Source: an uncultured Collinsella sp.
GTDB taxonomy: Bacteria; Actinomycetota; Coriobacteriia; Coriobacteriales; Coriobacteriaceae
Length of the DNA stretch: 64,000 bases
Reading direction: 5' to 3'
Assembly (NCBI GenBank): GCA_902494345.1
Contig: CABUSV010000011.1
Coordinates: 16,738 to 80,737 of the forward strand
Position numbers and translations under genes: made by a program. Shown here one piece after another: positions 38,007-47,574 of this stretch; position 1 is the stretch's first letter, and the number at the start of each line of letters is the position of its first letter. Under the pieces are notes generated by a model, which saw only the letters and a program-made list of their open reading frames with translations, was not told the origin of the DNA and ran no database searches.

Positions 38007-39848
38007 TTAGCCCTCCTTGGTCGCAGAGATAGTGTCGGATACTTCGGCCGGCCCGCCAAAGGCGCGGGCAGCCGCGGCTCCGCCGGCAAGCGGCGTTGCC
38101 ATGGGAATTTTCGCACGTCGTGCTGACGCGACGGGAAGCTCAAAGGCAAACCCCATCGCCAGCAAAAACCACGTGAGCGCATAGGTTGCAATTATGGCGG
38201 CCACCAGGCCACCCGCCACGGCATGCTGGGAAAACACGGCACATGCGAGTGCGGCCAGAGCCGGAACCTCGCAGGCGGAAAGGGCCAACACGCCCTGCAG
38301 GAATCCCGCACGGCGGTCGCGCGCCAAGGCCCCGGCAGCGACGCCCACCATGCCCGGCGGCGCCAACGCCAGCGCGGCGATCATGGCCGGCAGTTTCCCG
38401 GACCACATAAGCGGTCCCACGACGAGCGTCACATGGGCGCCCGACGCCAACAGCGCCGCTGATACCACGACCGCAGCCCAAAGCACGCCGCATACCGCCG
38501 TCGCACCAACCATCACCGCACGCCGGGCCGTGTGCCCCGATACCTCCATCGGGCATGGCATGAGCGGCTCGGCGCGAAGCGAGCGGGCGACATTTTGCGC
38601 ATAGTGGTCGCAAAATGCCGAGAGCGCCGCCTCCACCGCAGCCGGCTCGGGACGATCTTCCTGATGGCAGGACAGACAGGCCATCACCACATCGAACAGC
38701 TGGGCGTCGACAAACGCCAGCGAATCGCGCAGATCCTCGGAATTTGGATCGAGCCCCAGCTGCTGAGCCTGTTCGGCCGCGGCAAGTGCCACATCGGGCT
38801 CGCGTCGCAGCAGTTGCGTCAAGTTGCAGCCGGGCGCGTGGGCGCCGACGGGATAATCGGGCAGCGTATCCATCTTGAGGCGATAAGGGCTGGCGATATC
38901 GCGCGTCTTTTTGCGCGAGCCCGAAGTACCCGACGCACCCGGCGCCACTTCGTACGGCGCGACACCGGCGATGAGCTCGTAGACCGTACTCGCCGCTGCA
39001 TAGACATCGATCGCCGGCGACATGCGAAGCATGCGCAGGTCGGGGATATCGTCGGTGAGCATCTCGGGCGGGGCATAGGCCACCGTCGCGCGGCGCAACG
39101 TGGCATAGCGCTCGGTAAACGATGCCTTGCCGCCGGTGCCGGCCACCGCAGAGGCGGGCTCGAGCGCCAGCGACGACCCAAAGTCGATCAAGCACAGGTC
39201 GAAGGTTCCTTCGGCAAGCTGTCGGTCGAGCGGCAGGCGCGCCGTGCGCACCATAATATTAGCGGGCGAGATATCGCGATGGACGAACCCCTCGCCTACC
39301 AAGCTCATGCGGCAGAGCAGATCGAACAGGTCGCGACCCAGGCGCGCCGCCACGAGCGGCGATAGACGCCCGGCATCGTCCACGGCAAGGCGCGAGTGCA
39401 GGCGAGCGAGCGTCTCGCCCTCGACCCACTCCATGACAATCGCGGGCACGCCGTCGACCTCGCCCCACCCGTATAAGCGGGGAAAGCCCTTAAGGCCCGA
39501 AAGGGCACGATGGCATTCATATTCTTCGCGAAACGCCGCCTTGAACTTGGTGACCAGCGCCTCGTGGGCGACATCGTCATCAAATTCGTCGCGCGTTGGC
39601 AAAATGAGCTGCTTGAGCGCCACGGCCTCGCCCTGCGCATTGACGGCACGCGTCACGCGGCCGATGCCGCCGCGGCGCATGGTGGCGTCGTCGGCAAACA
39701 GCATCGTAAAACGGCGCAGGTAAGCGGGAAGCTCGTCCGTGCCCAGGGCGACGGCCGGCTCGAACCCGTCGACGCGTGCCAGGCGCAGGCCCACCATGGG
39801 ATCACGGTTGAGCGACTGGGCTGCCGTAGAAGCGAGGTCGTTCGTCAT
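38007..39848 (-). CDS. Membrane-anchored Ser/Thr protein kinase
   Basis: 613 aa. The kinase domain (about residues 30-330) has catalytic 'FVHRDISPANIMV', metal-binding 'LIDFGSS' and 'YAPPEML'; the glycine-rich loop is poor but Lys follows in 'AVALKQLIL'. About five to six membrane segments occupy residues 440-590, and there are no PASTA repeats, so any sensing is by membrane helices. The start ATG at 39848 overlaps the upstream stop by 4 nt. It differs from the PknB-type kinase at 56 kb in both domain order and motif details. Confidence 0.88.
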   Translation of the reverse strand: MTNDLASTAAQSLNRDPMVGLRLARVDGFEPAVALGTDELPAYLRRFTMLFADDATMRRGGIGRVTRAVNAQGEAVALKQLILPTRDEFDDDVAHEALVTKFKAAFREEYECHRALSGLKGFPRLYGWGEVDGVPAIVMEWVEGETLARLHSRLAVDDAGRLSPLVAARLGRDLFDLLCRMSLVGEGFVHRDISPANIMVRTARLPLDRQLAEGTFDLCLIDFGSSLALEPASAVAGTGGKASFTERYATLRRATVAYAPPEMLTDDIPDLRMLRMSPAIDVYAAASTVYELIAGVAPYEVAPGASGTSGSRKKTRDIASPYRLKMDTLPDYPVGAHAPGCNLTQLLRREPDVALAAAEQAQQLGLDPNSEDLRDSLAFVDAQLFDVVMACLSCHQEDRPEPAAVEAALSAFCDHYAQNVARSLRAEPLMPCPMEVSGHTARRAVMVGATAVCGVLWAAVVVSAALLASGAHVTLVVGPLMWSGKLPAMIAALALAPPGMVGVAAGALARDRRAGFLQGVLALSACEVPALAALACAVFSQHAVAGGLVAAIIATYALTWFLLAMGFAFELPVASARRAKIPMATPLAGGAAAARAFGGPAEVSDTISATKEG

Positions 39849-40753
39849 AGGGCGATCGCCGCCACATTGGTGTTGAAGTTGTTGAGCGCGACATCGTCGT
39901 TGCCGTAGTGCCCAACCCATTGACACAGATTTGTGTAGCAACCCCAAAGGTTGGCGAATTGTCGATACCACGTTGACTGGGGAGGAAACGTCTGCCGGCC
40001 AAACTCGGCACGGATGACAAACATGTCATTGACCAGGCTGTCGCACGGTCCGGTGTCGCCCGTGGCGTTATAGGTCGAAACCACACTATTGGCGCGGGCG
40101 ACATAGCCATCGAGTAGGTTGTATTTGGTCACGAGCCAACTGTGGATACTCTCCTCCTCCGCAGCCGAGAGGCCACCTGAGCCCGTGTCGCCGCCGTTAC
40201 CGCCGTCCGTCGAGCCGCCACTCGAAGATCCACCGCCAGAGGCGGAGCCCGAGCCGGAACCGCCATCCGAGCCCGCCGAGCCGGTACCAGAACCGGACCC
40301 GCCCGAGCCGCCGGGCTTACCCGCCTGCTGCGTATCCTGCTCCTTTTGTTGCTCTGCCTTGTTAACGACAGAAGCCACGCTGTTATTGGAAAGCTTCGAG
40401 ATGACCTTGGTGTTGGTGAGCACGATGGTCTTGCCGTTTGCCAGCGTGATCTCGTTGGACGCCTGCTCGCCCTCGTCCGCGGGATCGACGCCAAACACGG
40501 TGCGCCCGACCACGCTCGCCCACGCATATCCAGTTGTCGTTCCCAAGTCGCTTTTGGCCTTGCGCCCAATATGCAGCTCGCGCGCAGCATGCGCCTGTAC
40601 CAGGGACGGCACCGTCATGCCATAAGCCGAAACACCGGCTATGACCAGCACGAGCGAGCAAGACAGCAGCACATACGCCCGTGGCGCCAGGCCCAGCCGG
40701 CGTCGCATGCGCACCGCGGCGCCATGCTTTGTCTGAGTGCCCCCGGGCCGCAT
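39845..40753 (-). CDS. Anchored extracellular protein with Gly/Ser linker
   Basis: 302 aa. A basic N-terminus and one membrane segment (about 27-47) are followed by an extracellular region. That region has a ~50-residue Gly/Ser linker (about 145-197) and a C-terminal domain with three Cys and several Trp ('NLWGCYTNLCQWVGHYG'). I recognise no family. The start is the ATG at 40753, after GGAGGAG. It is the first gene of a three-gene operon with a kinase (4-nt overlap) and an FHA protein, so it may be the sensor or the regulated surface component. Confidence 0.75.
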   Translation of the reverse strand: MRPGGTQTKHGAAVRMRRRLGLAPRAYVLLSCSLVLVIAGVSAYGMTVPSLVQAHAARELHIGRKAKSDLGTTTGYAWASVVGRTVFGVDPADEGEQASNEITLANGKTIVLTNTKVISKLSNNSVASVVNKAEQQKEQDTQQAGKPGGSGGSGSGTGSAGSDGGSGSGSASGGGSSSGGSTDGGNGGDTGSGGLSAAEEESIHSWLVTKYNLLDGYVARANSVVSTYNATGDTGPCDSLVNDMFVIRAEFGRQTFPPQSTWYRQFANLWGCYTNLCQWVGHYGNDDVALNNFNTNVAAIAL

Positions 40754-40766
40754 GCATTCTCCTCCA

Positions 40767-40793
40767 ACAAAAACACGCCGCTTAAAGGCGGCG
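40767..40793 (-). terminator. Terminator of the ybaB-recR operon
   Basis: The minus-strand arms GCCGC and GCGGC with loop CTTTAA are followed by GTGTTTTTG. It lies between recR and the anchored protein gene. Confidence 0.7.
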
Positions 40794-40996
40794 CATTCTT
40801 TCATATCCACATTTGAGTGGATCAGCGAACCCAAGAGGTTGCGCAACGAATGGGCAAATACGAGGTACAAGCGGACCCATCCACGCGATAAGCGGATGAA
40901 AAGCAGGTTTGTTGCACAACAAATGCATGAACGCGCGCCCAATTATGAGCGCCCCGTGCGGCAGGCCGACGGGACATGCCGCGGAGCTGACGCCGC

Positions 40997-41593
40997 CTAG
41001 ATCGCGCGGCGGGCCTCGATAGCGCGGCCAAGCGTAAGCTCGTCGGCATACTCCAAATCGCCGCCCACGGGAAGGCCGCTCGCAAGACGCGATACCTCAA
41101 CGCCCAATGGCTTGATGGTGCGAGCAAGGTAGCTCGCCGTGGTCTCACCCTCAATGTTGGGGTTGGTGGCGATAATGACCTCGTGGATGTCCTCGTGGCC
41201 CAGGCGTGCCAGCAGCTCGCGGATATGCAGCTGCTCGGGACCGATCTTGTCCATGGGGCTGATCACGCCACCCAGCACATGGTACAGGCCATGATAGCTG
41301 CCTGTGCGCTCGATTGCCTGGACGTCGCGCGGCTCGCCCACCACGCAAATGCGAGTGGTATCGCGCATCGGGTCCTGGCAGATGGAGCACTCGTCGGCCG
41401 TGGCGTAGTTAAAGCAACGGCTGCAAAAGTGGACCTCCTGCTTGACCTCCAAGATGGCCTCGGCCAGGCGGCGGGCCTCCTCGGCATCGGCCTCGAGCAG
41501 GTAATACGCGATGCGCTGGGCCGACTTGGGACCAATGCCCGGCAGACGACCCAGCTCATCGAGCAGTTTTTGCAGACTGTGATTCGCACTCAT
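40997..41593 (-). CDS. recR: Recombination mediator RecR
   Basis: 198 aa, standard. The N-terminal helix-hairpin-helix is 'LGRLPGIGPKSAQRIAYYL', the C4 zinc finger is 'CSRCFNYATADECSIC', and the Toprim domain runs from 'RICVVGEPRD' to 'IATNPNIEGETTA'. It acts with RecO and RecF in loading RecA at gaps. The ribosome site is weak, and the gene follows ybaB by 13 nt, so translational coupling is likely. Confidence 0.97.
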   Translation of the reverse strand: MSANHSLQKLLDELGRLPGIGPKSAQRIAYYLLEADAEEARRLAEAILEVKQEVHFCSRCFNYATADECSICQDPMRDTTRICVVGEPRDVQAIERTGSYHGLYHVLGGVISPMDKIGPEQLHIRELLARLGHEDIHEVIIATNPNIEGETTASYLARTIKPLGVEVSRLASGLPVGGDLEYADELTLGRAIEARRAI

Positions 41594-41606
41594 ATATATG
41601 CGTGTC

Positions 41607-41927
41607 TTAGAACGGCATGCCCGGGATGTTGAGGCCGCCGGTGATGGCGCCCATCTGCTTGTTGGCGAGCTCGTTGACGCCGCGGACGGCCTCGTTGACG
41701 GCAGCCATGATCATGTCCTGCAGCATATCGACATCCTCGGGATCGAGGGCATCGGGATCGATGGTGAGGTTGACGAGCTCCATCTCGCCGTTAACGGTCA
41801 CCTTGACCATGCCGCCGCCGGCAGAGGCGTCGACGGTCTGGGACTTGAGGTTCTCCTGCGCGGCGGCAAGCTGCTCCTGCATCTTGCGGGCTTGCTTCAT
41901 CATCTGCTGCATGTTCATACCGGCCAT
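41607..41927 (-). CDS. ybaB: YbaB/EbfC-family nucleoid-associated protein
   Basis: 106 aa. 'MQQMMKQARKMQEQLAAAQ' is the characteristic N-terminal helix, and 'GMVKVTVNGEMELVNLTIDP' the central sheet. It is a dimeric DNA-binding protein usually encoded just before recR, as here. The start is the ATG at 41927, after AAAGGAGCC. In most bacteria dnaX precedes this pair; here dnaX is 2.2 kb further upstream, with an ATPase gene and a short plus-strand gene between. Confidence 0.95.
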   Translation of the reverse strand: MAGMNMQQMMKQARKMQEQLAAAQENLKSQTVDASAGGGMVKVTVNGEMELVNLTIDPDALDPEDVDMLQDMIMAAVNEAVRGVNELANKQMGAITGGLNIPGMPF

Positions 41928-42047
41928 AATGGCTCCTTTACGTGCGACCGCGCGACGAGCCGCAAGGGCAGCCGGAGCGCGGCGAGGCTTTCAAACTTAA
42001 AAATCGTACCACGGCGCGGGGCAAGCAAGCGGGGCGGACACATTCCC

Positions 42048-43454
42048 TCAGTCGATATACATGTCCTCCAACGTGACGATTCGCCAATCTTCGCGCGCGG
42101 CGAGCTTCTTTTTTGTAGCGGCACTCACATCGTGTTTGCAGAACAGCATGAAATGAAAGGCGGCATACCCCTTTACTAGGCCTCGTTTGCTTTCGAGGTC
42201 GTCAATCTCTGCCGACTCGTCAAACGACTCCCTATATTTGCACTCTCCAACAACTAGGCGCTTTGAAACCCGATCCGCAGCCAGAACATCAATGTCGTCC
42301 TGAGCCCGCTTGGCGGGATTTGTTCCCCACCACGACGACACCGTCGTTGCCGGAATTGGCAACTCGCCCCGTTTCGCCCGCTCGACCATCCACTCGGCAC
42401 ACAACGCTTCGAACCGATGGCCCAGGCATTCGTTCAGTTGCTCTTCTGGAAGCGCGTTGATGACCGCCTGCCCTAAGCCCGCCTCGATATCGGACGAATA
42501 CGGCATGACGAACCGGAACCAAAACGCATAGCACGGCTCGGACAGTCGATATATTCCGCGCTTGCTTGTTTCGGGGTTCTCGCCAAACGGAACGGCCTTT
42601 TCTATGATTCCTACCGATTCCAACGCCTTGAGATAGCGAGGCAGCGTTGTCTGGGCGATTCCCACGCGGTCGGCAATCTGCTTCGCACGGTTTGCACCGG
42701 CAGCTACAGCCCGCAAGATCGAGTTGTATATTGCCGGCTCCTGGAACTCCTGACGAATCAGGCCCTCCGGCTCACCATAGAGAAACCCCATGGGATCAAA
42801 GTAGAGCCGTGCCAGGTTCTCTTTGAGCCCCACGCTCGAATCCAGCTGCTGCAGATAGTATGGAACGCCGCCAAAGCAGCCATAGAATTTAAAGGCATCT
42901 TGAGCGCTCAAGCCCGGAAGCATCTTGGCGGCGTCCTTAAATCCAAGATCGTGCACTTTGATTTGGGCCGTGCGCCGACCAAACAGGGGACTTTTGCGTC
43001 CCAGCACGCTGCTTTCCATAAAACCCTGGTTGCTGCCGCAAAGAATAAGAAAGGCGCTCGTTTCCTTGAAGGCCCTATCGATGGCAACCTGGAAAATCGA
43101 GGGCAGCGCCTCGTTGCGCATCGCCGCATAGGGGAACTCGTCGAACACAAAGACAAATCGCTCGGCGCGTGCTCGATCGGCGATAAAGGACAGCGCGTCA
43201 GTCCAAGATGAGAATCCGCCAAGCGATGCGGGAAGATTGAAAAAGCTAGCGATAGCGCGATTGAAATCTGCGAGGTTGTCGGCATCGCTTTGCTCGAGAG
43301 CGGTAAACGAGAGCGTCCGTTTACCGCGGCAGAACTCGTTGATCAGCGTCGTCTTTCCCACGCGTCGACGACCGTACACAACGGCCATCTGAAATGAACG
43401 CTGCTCATAAAGGGATTCGAGTTTTGCAAGCTCCGCTTCGCGCCCGACAAACAT
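42048..43454 (-). CDS. Archaeal-type AAA ATPase with DUF234-like nuclease domain
   Basis: 468 aa. 'FVGREAELAKLESLY' and Walker A 'VVYGRRRVGKTTLI' begin an STAND-like/archaeal ATPase domain with Walker B 'RFVFVFDEFPYA'. A winged helix follows (about 250-310), and the C-terminus has a PD-(D/E)XK-like 'DDIDVLAADR' with 'LVVGECKYRES'. The function of this widespread family is unknown. It sits between ybaB and dnaX, which are normally adjacent, suggesting insertion. Codon use is less biased than that of its neighbours. Confidence 0.87.
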   Translation of the reverse strand: MFVGREAELAKLESLYEQRSFQMAVVYGRRRVGKTTLINEFCRGKRTLSFTALEQSDADNLADFNRAIASFFNLPASLGGFSSWTDALSFIADRARAERFVFVFDEFPYAAMRNEALPSIFQVAIDRAFKETSAFLILCGSNQGFMESSVLGRKSPLFGRRTAQIKVHDLGFKDAAKMLPGLSAQDAFKFYGCFGGVPYYLQQLDSSVGLKENLARLYFDPMGFLYGEPEGLIRQEFQEPAIYNSILRAVAAGANRAKQIADRVGIAQTTLPRYLKALESVGIIEKAVPFGENPETSKRGIYRLSEPCYAFWFRFVMPYSSDIEAGLGQAVINALPEEQLNECLGHRFEALCAEWMVERAKRGELPIPATTVSSWWGTNPAKRAQDDIDVLAADRVSKRLVVGECKYRESFDESAEIDDLESKRGLVKGYAAFHFMLFCKHDVSAATKKKLAAREDWRIVTLEDMYID

Positions 43455-43502
43455 TATGCACTCCCGAATTATGCAGGGTCGAATAATTCATACTTGCATA
43501 AT
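43452..43502. promoter_or_regulatory. Three TGCATAAT motifs at the ATPase start
   Basis: The 8-mer ATTATGCA occurs at 43453 and 43468, and its complement TGCATAAT at 43495. The first overlaps the ATPase start codon. The spacing and symmetry suggest a repressor site controlling the gene, perhaps autoregulatory; this is inferred. Confidence 0.4.
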
Positions 43503-43605
43503 ATCTTATAATCTACCTAGCCGGGCCGGTCCCCGACATTTTCTGCATCCAGCTAGATAACAAAATGCCGAACCGCCGCTCGAGGTGGCGCTCATGACGG
43601 CATGG

Positions 43606-43611
43606 TATAAT
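43606..43611 (+). promoter_or_regulatory. -10 element before the small membrane protein gene
   Basis: A perfect TATAAT lies 36 nt upstream of the start codon and a GGAGG ribosome site. The -35 region is poor. Confidence 0.5.
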
Positions 43612-43646
43612 TTGATTGTCACAGATAGCAATTTGGAGGTGCCCCC

Positions 43647-44120
43647 ATGAATGCCCCCGACGCGCTCCAAAACATCCGCTCAAAACACCCCGTTGCATAT
43701 GTGGTTCTCTATCTCTTTGTCGGCTGGGCATTGCTGGTTGTCATCACCCATGCTATAGCCTTTGGAGCAGAGCTGTTGATAGCCAGCTCGGACCAGCCCG
43801 TCGTCAAATGGGAAGCAGCCGATGAGTGCACCGATGGAACCCGAACTGTTTACTACAACAGCCCGTCCCTCTATCAAGAGTTCAAGGTCAAGATAAAGGA
43901 CTTCAAGATTGTCGATGCCGAGCCAGGCGTTTATTCGGCAATCGGAGCAACCGTCAACGCCGAGCAAGTCGAGTACACGGACAGCCATGCGACGTATCGT
44001 ATCGACCTCAGCATCCTAGGCCGGCCATCGCGTACCTGCCTGCTCGAATGCGACATACGCGGCACCACACTACACATGTCCGAAATACAGATGCGCCCGG
44101 GCAAAGGGTTCTCTTCTTGA
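43647..44120 (+). CDS. Small membrane-anchored protein of unknown function
   Basis: 157 aa. One membrane segment (about 17-44) is followed by an extracellular domain of ~110 residues, probably beta-rich, with one pair of Cys ('CLLEC'). The start is the ATG at 43647, after TTGGAGG, and a TATAAT lies upstream. I recognise no family. It converges on dnaX with a 21-nt gap between stops. Base composition is a little below that of its neighbours. Confidence 0.7.
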   Translation: MNAPDALQNIRSKHPVAYVVLYLFVGWALLVVITHAIAFGAELLIASSDQPVVKWEAADECTDGTRTVYYNSPSLYQEFKVKIKDFKIVDAEPGVYSAIGATVNAEQVEYTDSHATYRIDLSILGRPSRTCLLECDIRGTTLHMSEIQMRPGKGFSS

Positions 44121-44141
44121 GCGGTATACCCGACCGCGCAG

Positions 44142-46607
44142 CTACTCCACCGGTTTGAAGATGGTGGACTGACCGAAGACGCTGCGGATGAGGGCTTTGG
44201 CCTCATCCTCGGTCTGCGGAATGCTCGGGGCTGCGCCCTGATGGCCGAAGGGGCTGTCGGCGCCGGGGTTGGACTCCCAAGGGGCAGCGGGGGCGTCCTC
44301 CTCTTTGGAGGCAGTTGCAGCGGACTTGGGCGCGGACGCCGCACCCGGCACGTCGAACGGGGGTAGATCGTCCCCGCCGGCATCGGCAGCAAAACCGCCG
44401 ACCATGGCATCGTCGTAGGGAACCTGCTCGGATTCCCACGGCGCAGTCGACGCGGCAGGCTGAGCCTTGGGAGCGGGCGCGCGCTCGGGCGCTCGGGGCG
44501 CGGGCTCGGTCGGGAGCTTGCCCGTAGCAGGAGCGCCGGCAGGGTTGTCGGAGCGCAGCCATGGAGCCTTGCCCAGGTTGGACGACTTGGACGCAGACGC
44601 GACAGGCTTGGGCGCGGGCGCCGAGGCAGCAGGTTTGGGCGCCGCGGGCTTAGGCGCCGACGAGGTCGATGTCGCTACCGGCGCCGCTTGCTGCTGCGGC
44701 GCGCTGGCACTCGAGGATACAGGGGCCGCCGAGGACACGGGTTGCGGGTCCGCAGATACCGCAGCCCGTGCAGATGGAGAATGCTCCTCATGTTGAGGAG
44801 CCGGCGTGCCACCCCCATCCAGGACATAGTCGACGGTGCGACGACCGAAGACCGCGCAGACCGTCGGCAGGACCACCGACTGTGTGTCGGCGCGACCGAG
44901 CATCTTGATGGCAAAGGTCGAGCCCGCGGGGAACGAGACCGTGAGCTTGGAGCCATCGTCGGCGGTGGCGCGGGCGTTGAGCAAAAGCCCTGCGTAGGAG
45001 GCCTGACGAGCCTTGACGCGCTCGACGACCTCGGCCCATTTGCGCTGGAGCTCGCCGGCGTCCTCGACCGCGGGGGTCTCGGCGGCGCTGGCGGCGGCAA
45101 CCTGAGCGGCAGTATTGGGCTTGGACACCGGCACGGTCGATGCAGCAGGCGCGGGAGCCGGAGCCGCAACGGGTTGAGGTGCAGGCGTTACCGGTTTGGA
45201 CGCGGGAGCCGGAGCCGCGGACTTGGGTGCAGGCTGGGCAGCCGGGACAGCAGCGCCGCGGTCCCAAGGCATGCCACCCTGGTGCGCGGACGTAGCAGCG
45301 GGGGCAGTGGATGCCGCCGGAGCGGCAGCGCGGGCGCCCGAAATGAGCGTCGGCTGCTGGGCAGCAACGGGTACGGATGCTGCAGGCGCGGCGGCCTGAG
45401 CAGCAGTCACGCTCGCCGGCACGGCGCCGTTGGCAACCATGGCCTCCAAGCGAGCCACGCGCTCAGCCAAAGCTTCAATCGTTAAATCGGCCTCGGGACG
45501 CGTCAGGCGGGTGCAGGCGATCTCGAGCACCAGGCGCACGTCGCTCGCGCCCCTCATCTCCAAGGCGGCATCGTCGAGCACCGTCAGCACACGGGCCAAA
45601 CGATCGGCAGGATGCTCGCCAAAGGCAGCGGCCTCGGCAGCAAGCGTCTCGGCCTGCTCGGAGCCGCCCTCAAACAGCTCGGCACGGGCACCGGCAACGC
45701 AGGCAACGTACACGTCACGCACATGCGCCACCAGGTCGCGCGTCAGCTCCAGCAGGTCATTGCCTTCCTCGACCTGCGCACGGATCAGTCCATAGAGCTC
45801 GGCAACATCGCGATCGGCAATGGCGCGGGAAAACTCGCCCAGGATCTGGTCCGAAACCTCACCCAAAAGCGAGCGGGCGTCGTCCGCATGCACGGTGCCG
45901 TTGCCGAAGACGCTCAGCTGCTCCAGTGTGGAGAGCGCGTCGCGCATGCCGCCCTTGGCATGGCGTGCCACGATGGCAAGCGCCTCGTCATCGTAATCGA
46001 AGCCCTCCTGCTCGCACACGTATGCCAGGCGGTGCTCGATATCCTCGTTGCCGATGCGATGGAAATCGAAACGCTGGCAGCGCGAGAGGATGGTCTCCAG
46101 AATCTTTTGCGGGTCGGTGGTGCACAGCACAAAGATCACGTGCGCCGGCGGCTCCTCAAGCGTCTTGAGCAGCGCGTTGAACGCCGCCGTCGTGAGCATG
46201 TGGACCTCGTCGATGATATAGATCTTGTACTTGCCGCGCACCGGGGCAAAGTTGACGGAGTTGATGATCTCCTCGCGCACATTGTCCACGCCCGTGCGGC
46301 TTGCGGCATCGAGCTCGTAGACATCCGGGTGGTTGCCCTCGGCAATGAGCTCGCACTCCTCGCAAGTACCGTCGGGCATGCAGCCGCTTGCACCCTCGGC
46401 GCGCGCCGCCTCGGCATTGCGGCACAGCAGTGCCTTGGCCAGAATGCGCGCCATGGTGGTCTTGCCCGTGCCGCGCGGTCCGCAGAACAGATAGGCGTGG
46501 GACAGGCGCCCCTCGGTGATGGCGTGCTCGAGCGTCGAGACGATATGCTGCTGGCCCACCACAGAGTCGAAGGTGAGCGGGCGATACTTTCGGTACAACG
46601 ATTCCAT
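44142..46607 (-). CDS. dnaX: DNA polymerase III subunit gamma/tau
   Basis: 821 aa. The N-terminal AAA+ clamp-loader domain has 'YRPLTFDSVVGQQHIV', Walker A 'FCGPRGTGKTTMARIL', a C4 zinc module (Cys near residues 64, 79, 84, 87) and 'KIYIIDEVHMLT', then a collar domain and a very long Ala/Pro/Ser-rich linker (about 390-800). The start is the ATG at 46607, after GGGGGAG; a longer open frame upstream overlaps the divergent gene and is rejected. It loads the sliding clamp. No frameshift site was recognised. Confidence 0.95.
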   Translation of the reverse strand: MESLYRKYRPLTFDSVVGQQHIVSTLEHAITEGRLSHAYLFCGPRGTGKTTMARILAKALLCRNAEAARAEGASGCMPDGTCEECELIAEGNHPDVYELDAASRTGVDNVREEIINSVNFAPVRGKYKIYIIDEVHMLTTAAFNALLKTLEEPPAHVIFVLCTTDPQKILETILSRCQRFDFHRIGNEDIEHRLAYVCEQEGFDYDDEALAIVARHAKGGMRDALSTLEQLSVFGNGTVHADDARSLLGEVSDQILGEFSRAIADRDVAELYGLIRAQVEEGNDLLELTRDLVAHVRDVYVACVAGARAELFEGGSEQAETLAAEAAAFGEHPADRLARVLTVLDDAALEMRGASDVRLVLEIACTRLTRPEADLTIEALAERVARLEAMVANGAVPASVTAAQAAAPAASVPVAAQQPTLISGARAAAPAASTAPAATSAHQGGMPWDRGAAVPAAQPAPKSAAPAPASKPVTPAPQPVAAPAPAPAASTVPVSKPNTAAQVAAASAAETPAVEDAGELQRKWAEVVERVKARQASYAGLLLNARATADDGSKLTVSFPAGSTFAIKMLGRADTQSVVLPTVCAVFGRRTVDYVLDGGGTPAPQHEEHSPSARAAVSADPQPVSSAAPVSSSASAPQQQAAPVATSTSSAPKPAAPKPAASAPAPKPVASASKSSNLGKAPWLRSDNPAGAPATGKLPTEPAPRAPERAPAPKAQPAASTAPWESEQVPYDDAMVGGFAADAGGDDLPPFDVPGAASAPKSAATASKEEDAPAAPWESNPGADSPFGHQGAAPSIPQTEDEAKALIRSVFGQSTIFKPVE

Positions 46608-46722
46608 GGGTGCTCCCCCGGGTATACTGAGTCTTGTTGCCGCGACGGCCAAGCGGTCGCACGGCATACTGCATTCATAATAACCCGTACGGCGAGCCCG
46701 CCGCGATAGGAGTCCAAAGAGC

Positions 46723-47430
46723 ATGGCAGACGCAGAGAGCAACCTCGTTCCCTCCGAAGCAGCCGACCAGGTCGAGGTCGCGCTCGAGAAGCAGGCTGCA
46801 GCCGACGACGGCATCCTGTACCTCAACGAGTACCAGTACGAAAACGACCTGGTCACCGACTTCGCCCGTCTGGTCGCCTCGCCCAGGCGTCGCGGCTCGC
46901 TGTATGTCGCCGCGGCAATTGCCGCGCTCATCGGCATCGGCATGCTGGTGGCCGGCGGCAACTGGATCAAGTTTGGCGTCGTCCTGATCGTATTCGGCGC
47001 CTTTTTGGCCTGGTGGAGCAAAAACCTGCACCACACCCTCGCCCGCGACTTTATCGACGCCGTTGAGGCCGACGAGTCAATGGGTGGCCGCTATCGCCGC
47101 GTCGCCGCCAACGAGGACGGCCTGATGGTTTGGGGCAAGAGCGGTAAGTCACAGTTCTTCCCGTTTGACAAGCTCGACCACGTACTCGACGGCGAGCGCA
47201 TCTTTGTGGCCATGTTCGCCGACCAGGGCGTGACGATCCCCAAGGACACCTTCGTCCGTGGCGATGCCGAGCAGTTCGGCCCCTTCCTCAAGGCCCGCAT
47301 CAACAAAAAACTCCGCATCGAGACCAAGCGCAAGAAGATGAAGGCAGAAAAGGCCGCTGCCGAAGCCAAACAGGGCGACAAGCCCCAGGAGACCAAACGC
47401 AAGCAGAAGAAGAACAAGAAAAAGCGCTAA
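46723..47430 (+). CDS. Membrane protein with YcxB-like C-terminus
   Basis: 235 aa. Two membrane segments (about 58-95) are followed by a soluble domain and a very basic Lys/Arg tail ('KRKQKKNKKKR'). The segment 'YRRVAANEDGLMVWGKSGKSQFFPFDKLDHV' resembles YcxB-like domains. The start is the ATG at 46723, after AGGAG. It diverges from dnaX and ends 144 nt before the kinase operon. Its function is unknown. Confidence 0.75.
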   Translation: MADAESNLVPSEAADQVEVALEKQAAADDGILYLNEYQYENDLVTDFARLVASPRRRGSLYVAAAIAALIGIGMLVAGGNWIKFGVVLIVFGAFLAWWSKNLHHTLARDFIDAVEADESMGGRYRRVAANEDGLMVWGKSGKSQFFPFDKLDHVLDGERIFVAMFADQGVTIPKDTFVRGDAEQFGPFLKARINKKLRIETKRKKMKAEKAAAEAKQGDKPQETKRKQKKNKKKR

Positions 47431-47574
47431 GGCCAAGCCAGGCAGGTAGCCTCGCATCCCGCTATCCTCCCCATGCACCCGAGCGTGCTACACTAGCAGC
47501 ATCTATGCCACCGCGAACGGCTCGGCTCCGCGCCCGCCACTCGCAAACGAACTTTAAACGCACGAGGGTTGGCC

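Noticed and set aside
46608..46722. Possible SRP (4.5S) RNA next to dnaX
   Set aside because: I looked for the conserved GGAA-loop domain and did not find it; the gap is only 115 bp.
46608..47036. N-terminal extension of dnaX into the divergent gene
   Set aside because: The extension has no family similarity, overlaps a real plus-strand gene, and a strong ribosome site marks the start at 46607.
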